A DNA stretch of 64,000 nt from Vibrio ostreae (GTDB taxonomy: Bacteria; Pseudomonadota; Gammaproteobacteria; Enterobacterales; Vibrionaceae): NCBI RefSeq assembly GCF_019226825.1, contig NZ_CP076642.1, forward strand, positions 558,001-622,000, written 5' to 3'. The translations under genes were made by a program, and so were the position numbers. The notes below the pieces were generated by a model. That model was not told the DNA's origin. It did no database searches and worked only from the letters and a program-made list of their open reading frames with translations. The stretch's first letter is position 1. Each line of letters opens with the position of its first letter. Positions 1 to 8,337 of the stretch are shown here, one piece after another.

Positions 1-1713
1 TGATGAGCACGTCGCTTGGGTAAAGCTCACGTGCACACTAGCGCCAGTACTATCGGCCCATTCAGTGGTAATTGTGATCCCAGCATCGGAATCAGTAAAA
101 CTATTTCCGGTCAAAAGAGCGGCATCATCCAGATCAAACAGGCTACTTTGTGGCGTCATATCCAATAGTTGGCTACCGCGCGTACTTGACTCCGGTGAAC
201 GGTGTATCACCACACCATTCGTTACACCCGGCTTATTACTGAGAAAACTATCAAATCCAATCGCCTGACGATATTCAACGTAATACCATTGCTGCTGACC
301 GGTTTCAGGATCAACTCCACGCGGAATCTTAATTCCTTTAGCAGAATCGCTCAGAGTAGTCTCTAATGGTTCGATAATGTAGCTAGCTTCGGTGTCAGCT
401 TCTACAATGTCACCCGAATCGGTAGACAACCATCCCAATTGTTCTTTGTTAAATGCATTAAAATGACCTTCAACACCGTATGCGCCCATAATGTCCAATG
501 TGTCGCCGTAGGTAATCGCTAAACAGCCCTCTCCTATGATTTCATTTTTACAATCAAGATATTCAGCATGATATAGACCGAAATTATGCCCCAATTCATG
601 ACCAATAGTATTCATGGTAAAAGAGCCATTGATATAAGCACGCGTCTGAGTTCCCCCCAGAGTCCCCATTCCGGTCCAGCCACAGCTGCTGTTCTTAGGG
701 AAGATGTAGACTAAACGTTGATAACGACTTACATCGACACCACTATCTTCGGCCATCTGTTTAGCATTGACATAGATATCCCAGGAATCACACGTCGAAG
801 CAATCGGCAACGTATAATACCCGACAACATCCCCGGTTAGCCAAGTGCGACCATCAGAGTTCTCTTTGTAATAGTCACTGACAGGCCCGAAAACCAAATC
901 TTGCGTTTCTTGCGCAGTCCAGGGTTCCTGAATATTGTCCTGGAAGTTAATCAGCATCACCAAAGTACGCTGTTCACCAAAAGTGTTTGTGGATGCGGAA
1001 CTTCCCGTTGTTGACGTTCCGTCCTGTGCCAACAAAGCTAATGCTTCAGGATCGTTTTCAAGTACCAATGAATTGGTGCTTTCCTCGCTATTATCAAATC
1101 TCCAGCCATGGGCACGAACTTTTTCCCCACTAGAAAACGACTGCACTGCTGACTTTTCAGCCATGTGCAACTCAATACGACCATTGGCGGTTTTCAAAAT
1201 ATGACGCAGACGGCTTTTACTGTGATCTTCGTAATCTTCATAGAAAACTTCCAGCTCGCCATCCAGAGTCTTTTTTTGCTCCAGATATTGCGAGACAGCA
1301 TCAGGCATCTGCTGCCGTTCGGCAGCAGTCAACACCGCACCGGCCACAGCCGCAGGATCGGATTCCATCAGCTGCTTTAAATAGTCTTTGCGCTGTTTAG
1401 CCAGACTAACCATCTGATTGAGCGCCGACTTTTTATCGGCTTTGTCAGCGCTACGGTAAGTGTTCAGCGAATCGACCAATGCCTGAGTTTCAGCTTTTGC
1501 TTGCAAGCGATTTTGTTGAGCGATCTGCTGGCCGTAATTCTGACCAGACAAATCTTCATAATGGCTGTGGCTTAAGCCATGATCTTGATGTACCTGAGAA
1601 GCGCTGGCGAAGGGAACGATAAACAACAAAGAAAAAGCACCGAGTAACAGTGCGGATGCTTGCTTACTGCTGCGCACAGCGTCATCACGGAAATTAAAAT
1701 GGAGATTAAACAT
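1..1713 (-). CDS. Secreted M11-type zinc metalloprotease, C-terminus cut by window edge
   Basis: The frame is open from an ATG at 1713 to base 1 (571 codons, no stop), so the protein is partial at its C-terminus. The first 40 or so residues form a long signal peptide with a hydrophobic core (ALLLGAFSLLFIVPFASA), so export is expected. The zinc site HELGHNFGLYH spans residues 372-382: His372, His376 and His382 as ligands, Glu373 as catalytic base. With the upstream CGWTGMGTLGG segment this fits the gametolysin-like M11 group (established family knowledge). Residues 45-230 look like a charged, helical propeptide. No secretion partner lies beside it. The substrate cannot be told from sequence; an M6/M43-like protease is a less likely alternative. 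Confidence 0.85.
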   Translation of the reverse strand, partial: MFNLHFNFRDDAVRSSKQASALLLGAFSLLFIVPFASASQVHQDHGLSHSHYEDLSGQNYGQQIAQQNRLQAKAETQALVDSLNTYRSADKADKKSALNQMVSLAKQRKDYLKQLMESDPAAVAGAVLTAAERQQMPDAVSQYLEQKKTLDGELEVFYEDYEDHSKSRLRHILKTANGRIELHMAEKSAVQSFSSGEKVRAHGWRFDNSEESTNSLVLENDPEALALLAQDGTSTTGSSASTNTFGEQRTLVMLINFQDNIQEPWTAQETQDLVFGPVSDYYKENSDGRTWLTGDVVGYYTLPIASTCDSWDIYVNAKQMAEDSGVDVSRYQRLVYIFPKNSSCGWTGMGTLGGTQTRAYINGSFTMNTIGHELGHNFGLYHAEYLDCKNEIIGEGCLAITYGDTLDIMGAYGVEGHFNAFNKEQLGWLSTDSGDIVEADTEASYIIEPLETTLSDSAKGIKIPRGVDPETGQQQWYYVEYRQAIGFDSFLSNKPGVTNGVVIHRSPESSTRGSQLLDMTPQSSLFDLDDAALLTGNSFTDSDAGITITTEWADSTGASVHVSFTQATCSS

Positions 1714-2830
1714 ACTTTTAGTTTCTCAGGATTTAATAATTAATGCCGGATATGAAAGCCTTAGTTCACACAAACACCAAGCCTGTGGACAAGCTAAAAA
1801 GCGTCCATATTTCAGCAACGAAATTTAATTTAACATTTTGAATTTAAATACTTTTTAACACTTAACCAGCATACCAAACAGAATGAGTCATGCCTGGCAC
1901 GCAGACATTGAGTTAAGGTAAAACGCATTAGTTTCGGGAAACACAAGAGCGGCATAACAGCAGATACCGTGTGTTTCTAAACAGGGGCGACACAACGAGC
2001 ACTCTAAAAGTGCTGCGAACTTGCCTCTATGTTCATTGAAATTTATTTATTCTAAATGCATACAAACGCTATAAACGTAAGTACATATATCATCCACATC
2101 CCTCTATGCCCGACTGTTAGTAAATTTTTCATAACTTACTGACTCCAATAAAATATTAAATTAAATAGAAACCTGGCAAAACAATTAGCCGCCTTGCAAT
2201 TTAATAAGATTCATTGAGCATGTAATTTATATAAAACAGGTTAAACACTTAACCTCATCAGAGACATTGAATTGCCCCCAACCATACAACCAGCGTTTTA
2301 ATTCGGAAAGAATACTACCAAACGAACAGATTAAAATTCAACCAAATTTATTCATGAAAATGTCAATAAGGTAAAAAACCACATAAATCATTAAGATAGA
2401 ACAGATAATAAAATGTTAATTTATGCATTTTATAAAATCATATAAAATTAGAACAACAGCTCGAGTGTTGACCTCTTTTCTTTGTCATCTAAATATTAAT
2501 AATCATAGAGATGGGGAAATAATGACGTTAATTTGACACAAAAATCTATTCGTCAACTTTATGACTCATGGATCATCTCATTAACATAAAATAAACATAA
2601 CCCCGCTTAAAAATAGGTTATTTGTTGCATACTAGCTTAGGTAATTCATCGTCTATGGGTTTTCATACTATTAATTATAAAGCAATATAATAAAGACAGG
2701 TGTAAAATGTAATTTAACACAAAGGTGAAAGATTATTTTTAATTCCATCTTAATAACAACCACTAATACTAAAAACAATTAATATATTAAACTAACAGTA
2801 GGTAATTAAATTAATATATTTAATAAAGAC
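1714..2830. other. AT-rich intergenic region, no gene recognised
   Basis: About 1.1 kb between the protease start and the terminator of the DsbA-like gene. It is strongly AT-rich with many short A/T runs. The only reading frames are short and lack convincing ribosome sites. I see no tRNA, no repeat array and no recognisable protein fragment. Part of it must hold the protease promoter. An unrecognised small RNA cannot be excluded. Confidence 0.5.
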
Positions 2831-2855
2831 AAAAAAAGCAGCCTTGAAAGGCTGC
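2831..2855 (-). terminator. Rho-independent terminator of the DsbA-like gene
   Basis: GCAGCC at 2838-2843 pairs with GGCTGC at 2850-2855 around a 6-base loop. On the minus strand the stem is followed by seven T (A run at 2831-2837). It lies about 20 bases past the restored stop codon at 2874, which supports the restored gene end. Confidence 0.85.
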
Positions 2856-2873
2856 CTTACTCTGGTTTTGTGT

Positions 2874-3654
2874 TTATTCTTTTTTGGCTGTATCATCCAA
2901 GCTATCGAGTAACTCAGCAAATACGGCATACTGCTGCGCCCCGACAACTAACTGAGGTTCTATCAGTTGACCGTTTGCAACTTTACCAATCAGAAAGCTT
3001 GGCGTTCCTCGTACCCCCCAATGAACTCCCCAGTGCCATGTCCTGCTCTACTTTTTTCATTACCTCTTGATCAGAAAGGCAATTATCAAATTTCTCCTTA
3101 TCCAGCTCTAACTCAGAAGCAGACTGTTGATACAGATCATTCCCCAACTGCTTAACATTATTGAACAACAAAGCACGCATTGGCCAGTAAGCATCCTGCT
3201 GGAAACTACACAATGCAGCAACCGCTGCCCCCTTAGCCTGAGGGTGGAAACTCAAAGGGAAATCACGGGCAATATACTTGACTTTACCGGTATCAATATA
3301 ATTTGTTTTTAACTGACCAAAGGTATTGTCAGAGAAACGCTTACAGTATGGGCATTGAAAATCGGAGAACTCAACGATCGCAATTTTAGCGTCACTGCTA
3401 CCTAAACTCGGCGTTTTCTCATCTGAAAAAACATTATCTTGATTGGGTAGAGTTTGATATTTAGGCTTAAATACCACCTTATCTATTTTCTCTACATTGT
3501 CAGTTATCTTTTTCACATCTTCTGTTAACTGCGTTATTTGCTGTTTTAGCTGCTCCATCTCCGATTTCATCTGCTCGTCTTGCTTTGGCTGACAGCCGAA
3601 GACAAACAGTAACACGGATAAAGAAGCAAAAAATTTTATGCTATGCCGTACCAT
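2874..3654 (-). pseudogene. DsbA-like thioredoxin-fold lipoprotein, frameshifted
   Basis: Starting at the ATG at 3654, preceded by GGGGGA, the protein opens with a lipoprotein signal (VFGC, lipid cysteine at residue 21). A heptad-rich helix follows at about residues 28-60, then a DsbA-like domain with CPYC at residues 101-104. The frame breaks in a run of six C at 3014-3019 and stops after LSDW near 2983. Removing one C restores LGVRGTPSFLIG, including the Thr-cis-Pro loop every DsbA fold needs, and runs to a stop at 2874: 259 residues ending just before a terminator. A further ATG at 3678 is possible but less well placed. The intact form would be a membrane-anchored periplasmic thiol oxidase or isomerase. 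Whether the break is biological or a sequencing error is unknown. Confidence 0.8.
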
Positions 3655-3678
3655 TTTTAGTCCCCCACTATTAAACAT

Positions 3679-4266
3679 AGTGAATATGATGTGCCGATAC
3701 TTCTGTCGGTTATAACCTGTACCTGGAAAAAATTAAGCGTGAAATGCTATAAAACTTGCGCTGACTTTCTATACTTCATATCAACATTAGTCTGTAAAAC
3801 TTAGTGCATTCGTTACTTTTATGATGCTATTTAGTAACTTAACTTAATTTTAAGTTATTGTTTGCTAGACACTTATTTAAAACAACAACAAGAGTATTGT
3901 TAAGCATAGGCTATTAGTCAATTTTGAGAGTTAACTGTCGGGGTTATAGTTGCATAAATAATATGAATTTAATTTAATAGATTACTTCTTCACTCTGCAT
4001 GCGTACTAATCCGAATCTGTGCAGCAATATCAAAAATGATGTAATTCAATAATTCAACAAAGTAGAGAAGAGTAAAAAGATGATTTAAATAAAAACTTTA
4101 TGCCGCAACTGAAGTGAGACTATTTACAGGTAGTCCACCCGGTCGTAGTCTAAATAAGCACTCTTTTGAATATAGGTTCTGGACTGGTATCCTCATCCAA
4201 TTGATAAATAGTAAATATCGGATACCACCAGGACTCTCCATCACATTACACAGGATTTGACTCATT
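3679..4266. other. Intergenic region with an 8-bp inverted repeat
   Basis: About 590 AT-rich bases between divergent genes with no convincing reading frame. Near the right end TGGTATCC (4185-4192) and GGATACCA (4220-4227) form an exact inverted repeat with a 27-base spacer, 40-80 bases before the LpdD-like gene. It could be an operator or a leader hairpin for that gene. Confidence 0.45.
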
Positions 4267-4650
4267 ATGGCTCAGCAACATGTCTGCTATTCTTTTACTC
4301 AACAACAAAGTGGTATTGAAGTGAATATGACCGTACTGCACGTCGGTCGAGACTTAATGGTCGCGATATACGGTGGTGATCAAGCGCACATTGGTGCGAC
4401 GGCGCTGGCTCAGCCCAGAGCCAGCCTTGAGGATCCAAAAAAAGTCAGCGCATCGACATCAGTGATATGTGTACAGGGACACAAAGAAGAACTGCTGGCG
4501 CATCATGTCGCACAGTCACTGGCTTCAAAGTTAAATTGTGTCGTCAGCGTCAGTTGCGGGATTCATATTAATAACGCTGGTAAAGAGCATATTCGCGTTA
4601 TCCAGTCTCTGGTTGAAGAACTACTGAATGATTTTATTGATTCGATTTAA
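4267..4650 (+). CDS. LpdD-like prenylated-flavin chaperone family protein
   Basis: A 127-residue soluble protein without signal or membrane segment. Its pattern (IYGGDQAHIGATALAQPR, then PKKVSASTSVICVQGHKEE and VSVSCGIHINNAG) matches my recollection of the LpdD-like domain. That domain is linked to UbiD-type decarboxylases and proposed to help load prenylated FMN. It stands alone, separated from the ubiX/ubiD genes by the marR gene, and its last 17 bases overlap the end of the convergent marR gene. The ribosome site is weak (AGGA about 13 bases before the ATG). The context within 1 kb of UbiX, UbiD and subunit D strongly supports a role in the same decarboxylase system; the precise biochemical step is inference. 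Confidence 0.7.
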   Translation: MAQQHVCYSFTQQQSGIEVNMTVLHVGRDLMVAIYGGDQAHIGATALAQPRASLEDPKKVSASTSVICVQGHKEELLAHHVAQSLASKLNCVVSVSCGIHINNAGKEHIRVIQSLVEELLNDFIDSI

Positions 4651-5071
4651 GTGGTGAGCTTTGCTCTGTCATACATTTCATCAAACGGATAAACTCTTGT
4701 TGATCTTCAGTCGGCATGCGTGACAGAAAGTGGTCGTCGACCTGGCTCGCACTTGCTTTTGCCTGCTCGAATACCGCCATGCCCTGTTCAGTCAAATAGA
4801 CAAAGCGGCGTCTTTTGTCGATTTCTCCCTGCTTACGAAAGATCAGCTCGCGCTTTTCGAGGCGCGCCAAAATTTCTGCCAGCGTAGCCTTGGTCGATAC
4901 CGACGGCTCCATCAGCTCAGACTGTTCAATCCCAGGTTTTTCTGCAACAGCAAACATCACTGCGTATTGTGGCTTGGTAAGGCCTTCGACAGCACTCTGC
5001 CAGCTGGCCGTATGCTCTTGCATGAGTTTTCGCATCAGATGGAAGGCAATATGACCTAATTTGGATTGCAT
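4634..5071 (-). CDS. MarR-family regulator of the decarboxylase operon
   Basis: 145 residues with a MarR winged-helix core: the middle carries the recognition helix (EPSVSTKATLAEILARLEKRELI) followed by the wing (DKRRRFVYLTEQG). MarR dimers bind palindromes and are usually released by small aromatic ligands. The gene is transcribed away from the ubiX/ubiD operon, and the shared 203-base control region holds two palindromes of the same core (5168-5187 and 5240-5253). I infer that it represses itself and the operon until a phenolic acid is present. Its 3' end overlaps the convergent LpdD-like gene by 17 bases. Confidence 0.88.
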   Translation of the reverse strand: MQSKLGHIAFHLMRKLMQEHTASWQSAVEGLTKPQYAVMFAVAEKPGIEQSELMEPSVSTKATLAEILARLEKRELIFRKQGEIDKRRRFVYLTEQGMAVFEQAKASASQVDDHFLSRMPTEDQQEFIRLMKCMTEQSSPLKSNQ

Positions 5072-5167
5072 AAATTTCTCAATTCTTATTCAGATATTAC
5101 AGTGCCATTATACCACAACTTACAAAAAACTATTTTTTACCAATTTTCAGCAACATATAAAAACCAG

Positions 5168-5187
5168 AAAGTTCGTACACGAACTTT
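5168..5187. promoter_or_regulatory. MarR operator candidate 1
   Basis: AAAGTTCGTACACGAACTTT: two exact 9-bp arms around a 2-base centre. It shares the GTTCGT/ACGAAC core with the second palindrome 69 bases away (centre to centre), in the marR-ubiX control region. Paired palindromes beside a MarR gene are the usual operator arrangement. Confidence 0.8.
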
Positions 5188-5239
5188 TTATTGTTATGCT
5201 ATTGCATTCCATCTCCCAAAGGCATAGATTAACTATATC

Positions 5240-5253
5240 GTTCGTGCACGAAC
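5240..5253. promoter_or_regulatory. MarR operator candidate 2
   Basis: GTTCGTGCACGAAC is a perfect 14-bp palindrome 21 bases before the UbiX-like start codon. It has the same core as the palindrome at 5168-5187. A bound regulator here would block the operon promoter or early elongation. Confidence 0.8.
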
Positions 5254-5274
5254 AAATTATTTGAGAGACCATTT

Positions 5275-5856
5275 ATGAAACTGATCGTTGGAATCACGGG
5301 CGCGACAGGCGCTCCTTTAGCCGTCACACTTTTACAAGCCTTGCAACAAATACCGGACGTAGAAACTCACTTAGTGATGTCACGTTGGGCCAAGGCCACG
5401 ATCGAGTTAGAAACTGCATACACTGCCCGCGATATCAGTGCATTAGCTGACGTCACTTACAGTTCATCAGACCAGGCAGCGAAGATTTCATCCGGATCAT
5501 TTAAGACCGACGGCATGATCATTATTCCTTGCAGTATGAAAACCCTGGCCGGTATTCGCGCCGGTTACTCAGAAGGACTGGTTGGCCGCGCCGCCGATGT
5601 GGTGATCAAGGAGAACCGCAAACTGGTGCTGGTGCCTCGTGAAACCCCGCTTAGCACAATTCATCTGGAAAACATGCTGGCTCTGGCACAAAAAGGGGTC
5701 TCTTTCGTGCCGCCAATGCCTGCCTGGTACAACCATCCGAAAAGTATTGAAGATGTGCAGCATCATATCGTCACCCGAGTGCTCGACCAGTTTGATCTCG
5801 ATTACCCCCAGGCCAAACGCTGGGAAGGCATCGCACACGCACAAAATTTAGACTAA
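5275..5856 (+). CDS. UbiX-family flavin prenyltransferase of a phenolic acid decarboxylase
   Basis: 193 residues. The N-terminal flavin-binding turn (GITGATGAPLAVTLLQAL), the PCSMKTLAGIRAGYSEGLVGRAADV segment (in two parts: PCSMKTLAGIRAG and LVGRAADV) and LVPRETPLSTIHLENMLAL are hallmarks of UbiX/PadA1/LpdB proteins. These attach a dimethylallyl group to FMN to make the prenylated FMN used by UbiD enzymes. Only 22 bases separate it from the UbiD gene, with a good ribosome site between them, so they form one operon. A dedicated copy beside ubiD and subunit D points to substrate-specific decarboxylation, not ubiquinone synthesis. VdcB, EcdB, ShdB and LpdB are names for this role in other bacteria; the orthology is not decided here. 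Confidence 0.92.
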   Translation: MKLIVGITGATGAPLAVTLLQALQQIPDVETHLVMSRWAKATIELETAYTARDISALADVTYSSSDQAAKISSGSFKTDGMIIIPCSMKTLAGIRAGYSEGLVGRAADVVIKENRKLVLVPRETPLSTIHLENMLALAQKGVSFVPPMPAWYNHPKSIEDVQHHIVTRVLDQFDLDYPQAKRWEGIAHAQNLD

Positions 5857-5878
5857 TACACCGCTAAGGAGAAAGACT

Positions 5879-7318
5879 ATGGCATACGATGATTTACGCA
5901 GTTTTCTGCAATCATTAGAAGCACATGGACAGCTATTAAGAATCTCTGAACAAGTAAAAGCCGAACCGGACATCGCCGCAGCAGCAAATGCCACTGGCCG
6001 TATCGGTGACGGCGCCCCGGCTTTGTGGTTCGACAATATCGAAGGTTTTACCGATGCTCGTGTCGTAATGAACACCATTGGCTCATGGCAGAACCACGCC
6101 ATTTCAATGAATCTGCCACCAAAAACACCGGTCAGTGAGCAGATCGCCGAATTTGTCCGTCGCTGGGATAAATTCCCTGTCGCACCGGAACGTCGTGACA
6201 ACCCGCCATGGGCAGAAAATAGCGTTGACGGTGATGATATCAATCTGTTTGATATTCTGCCGCTGTTCCGCCTCAATGATGGCGACGGTGGTTTCTACCT
6301 GGATAAAGCCTGCACCGTTTCGCGCGATCCGACTGACCCGGATAATTTCGGTAAGCAGAATGTCGGTATCTACCGCATGGAAGTGAAAGGCAAGCGTAAA
6401 CTTGGCCTGCAACCTGTGCCCATGCACGATATTGCGATTCACCTAAACAAAGCCGAAGAGCGCGGTCAGGATCTGCCGGTGGCGATCACCCTGGGTAACG
6501 ACCCGATGATCACTCTGATGGGTGCGACGCCGCTGCAATACGATCAGTCCGAATATGAAATGGCCGGCGCACTGCGTGAGAAGCCTTATCCGATCGCTAC
6601 CGCGCCGCTGACCGGCTTTGATGTGCCCTGGGGCTCAGAAGTGGTGCTGGAAGGTGTGATCGAAAGTCGTGTCCGTGAAATTGAAGGCCCGTTTGGTGAG
6701 TTTACCGGTCACTACTCCGGCGGTCGTAACATGACGGTTGTGCGTATCGATAAAGTGTCGTACCGCACTAAGCCCATCTTCGAGTCGCTGTACCTGGGTA
6801 TGCCATGGACAGAAATCGACTACCTGATGGGGCCGGCAACTTGTGTACCTTTATATCAACAGCTCAAAGCTGAATTCCCTGAAGTACAAGCTGTGAATGC
6901 GATGTACACCCACGGTCTGCTGGCCATTATCTCAACCAAGAAACGCTATGGCGGCTTCGCCCGGGCGGTCGGACTGCGAGCGATGACCACGCCGCATGGC
7001 TTGGGCTACGTGAAAATGGTGATCATGGTCGATGAAGATGTAGATCCGTTCGATCTGCAACAAGTAATGTGGGCGATGTCGTCCAAAGTGAACCCGGCTG
7101 GCGATCTGGTGCAGTTACCAAACATGTCAGTGCTGGAGCTAGACCCTGGCTCATCACCTGCCGGTATCACCGACAAAATGATCATTGATGCCACCACCCC
7201 TGTCGCGCCGGATACCCGAGGCCATTACAGCCAGCCGGTGAAAGACCTGCCGGAAACTAAAGAGTGGATCAATAAACTGACCGAAATGCTGGCACAACAG
7301 AAACAGGAGCATAAATAA
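5879..7318 (+). CDS. UbiD-family hydroxyarylic acid decarboxylase, large subunit C
   Basis: 479 residues, the usual length of the non-oxidative hydroxyarylic acid decarboxylase C subunits (VdcC, EcdC, ShdC, LpdC). The segment EGPFGEFTGHYSGG places the two conserved active-site glutamates at residues 269 and 274; NVGIYRMEV and AITLGNDP lie in the metal/prenyl-FMN domain. UbiD enzymes reversibly decarboxylate aromatic or acrylic acids through cycloaddition to prenylated FMN. Candidate substrates from characterised relatives are 4-hydroxybenzoate, protocatechuate, vanillate or gallate; the sequence alone does not choose. The start has TAAGGAGAAAG ahead of it, and the stop overlaps the start of subunit D (TAATG). 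Confidence 0.93.
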   Translation: MAYDDLRSFLQSLEAHGQLLRISEQVKAEPDIAAAANATGRIGDGAPALWFDNIEGFTDARVVMNTIGSWQNHAISMNLPPKTPVSEQIAEFVRRWDKFPVAPERRDNPPWAENSVDGDDINLFDILPLFRLNDGDGGFYLDKACTVSRDPTDPDNFGKQNVGIYRMEVKGKRKLGLQPVPMHDIAIHLNKAEERGQDLPVAITLGNDPMITLMGATPLQYDQSEYEMAGALREKPYPIATAPLTGFDVPWGSEVVLEGVIESRVREIEGPFGEFTGHYSGGRNMTVVRIDKVSYRTKPIFESLYLGMPWTEIDYLMGPATCVPLYQQLKAEFPEVQAVNAMYTHGLLAIISTKKRYGGFARAVGLRAMTTPHGLGYVKMVIMVDEDVDPFDLQQVMWAMSSKVNPAGDLVQLPNMSVLELDPGSSPAGITDKMIIDATTPVAPDTRGHYSQPVKDLPETKEWINKLTEMLAQQKQEHK

Positions 7319-7554
7319 TGGTATGTCCTCGCTGTGGTGAAGACCACGTTGAAATACTTGCAAAATCACCCGTCCCTGATGTTTGGGAAGTGTTCCAGTG
7401 TCAACGCTGCCTGTATACCTGGCGTTCCACAGAGCCCGCTCGTCGTACTGACCCGGCTCTCTACCCGGAAGAGTTTAAAATGACTCAGACGGACATTGAT
7501 AATGCGCCTATGGTGCCATCGATTCCGCCGCTGCTACCTGAATCTGAGCGTTGA
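7318..7554 (+). CDS. Hydroxyarylic acid decarboxylase small subunit D
   Basis: 78 residues starting with a CPRC zinc-ribbon knuckle, a second pair in QCQRCLYTWR, and a tail with RRTDPALYPEEFKMTQTDI and MVPSIPPL. This is the pattern of the small D subunits (VdcD, EcdD, ShdD type) found with UbiX/UbiD in three-gene BCD operons. The D subunit is needed for full activity in some of these enzymes. The ATG overlaps the stop of the upstream gene by one base, which implies translational coupling. A strong hairpin follows at 7591. Confidence 0.88.
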   Translation: MVCPRCGEDHVEILAKSPVPDVWEVFQCQRCLYTWRSTEPARRTDPALYPEEFKMTQTDIDNAPMVPSIPPLLPESER

Positions 7555-7590
7555 TTCGGTCATTAAGAGCGATTATCCTAACTGTCCTTT

Positions 7591-7618
7591 ATGCCAGTCT
7601 GTACAGACTGGCATTTTC
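7591..7618 (+). terminator. Terminator of the decarboxylase operon
   Basis: A perfect 24-base palindrome at 7591-7614 (arms ATGCCAGTCT and AGACTGGCAT around GTAC) runs into TTTT on the plus strand, 36 bases after the subunit D stop. It separates the decarboxylase operon from idi. Confidence 0.8.
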
Positions 7619-7726
7619 AATTCGGCATTCCAGGCTTATCTGACTACCCTTTATCTAGCGACTTTTTTGCCTGTATTTCCCCATCGTATTCGCCTGTCAT
7701 GCAAATGATGGCAAAAGTGAGGTCTT

Positions 7727-8278
7727 ATGACATCAACGACTGAGCAGGTTGTGTTACTTGACAGTAATTATCAACCCATTGGCACGGCCGACAAAGCCGG
7801 CATCCACGATGAAAACACGCCACTGCACCTGGCGTTTTCCTGTTATTTGTTTAATGACCAAGGTCAGGTTCTGCTGACTCGCCGTTCACTCGATAAAGTG
7901 GCCTGGCCCGGGGTCTGGACCAACTCGTTTTGTGGTCACCCGCTGCCGGACGAAGTATTCAGTGACGCACTGCATCGCCGCGCCGAGTATGAGCTCGGGG
8001 CCAAAATAGCTGACATTCGCAGCGTCTGTGAAGATTTTCAGTACTACGCCAAAGACAACAGTGGCGTGGTCGAAAATGAATTTTGCCCTGTATTTCAGGC
8101 ACGTTTAACCTCAGAGCTAGCACCAAGAGCCAGTGAAGTCGCCGATTACGCCTGGATCGACTTTGATGACTTGCTGCAAAGCGTGCAAACAGCGCCGTTT
8201 GCTTTCAGCCCATGGATGCGTGAGCAGCTCAGCCATCGTGATTTGGTTGCCCATCTCAAACAAGGTTTGATGGCCTGA
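7727..8278 (+). CDS. idi: Isopentenyl-diphosphate delta-isomerase, type 1
   Basis: 183 residues of the NUDIX-fold type 1 family. The catalytic cysteine lies in NSFCGHP (Cys69) and the acidic pair in VENEFCPVF (Glu116/Glu118). The enzyme interconverts isopentenyl and dimethylallyl diphosphate. It is dispensable where both are made by the MEP pathway, as is usual in this group. It sits directly after the prenyl-FMN decarboxylase operon, though the palindromic terminator makes it a separate transcription unit. The placement suggests, but does not prove, supply of dimethylallyl units for the UbiX step. It converges on gnd across a shared hairpin. Confidence 0.95.
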   Translation: MTSTTEQVVLLDSNYQPIGTADKAGIHDENTPLHLAFSCYLFNDQGQVLLTRRSLDKVAWPGVWTNSFCGHPLPDEVFSDALHRRAEYELGAKIADIRSVCEDFQYYAKDNSGVVENEFCPVFQARLTSELAPRASEVADYAWIDFDDLLQSVQTAPFAFSPWMREQLSHRDLVAHLKQGLMA

Positions 8279-8284
8279 ACGCAA

Positions 8285-8305
8285 ACAGCCCGCATCGCGG
8301 GCTGT
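8285..8305. terminator. Shared terminator between idi and gnd
   Basis: ACAGCCCGC (8285-8293) pairs with GCGGGCTGT (8297-8305) around a 3-base loop, in the 59-base gap between two convergent genes. It can serve both strands, although neither T run is long. Confidence 0.65.
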
Positions 8306-8337
8306 GTGTACATATCACCAAACCCATCGGTATGGCG

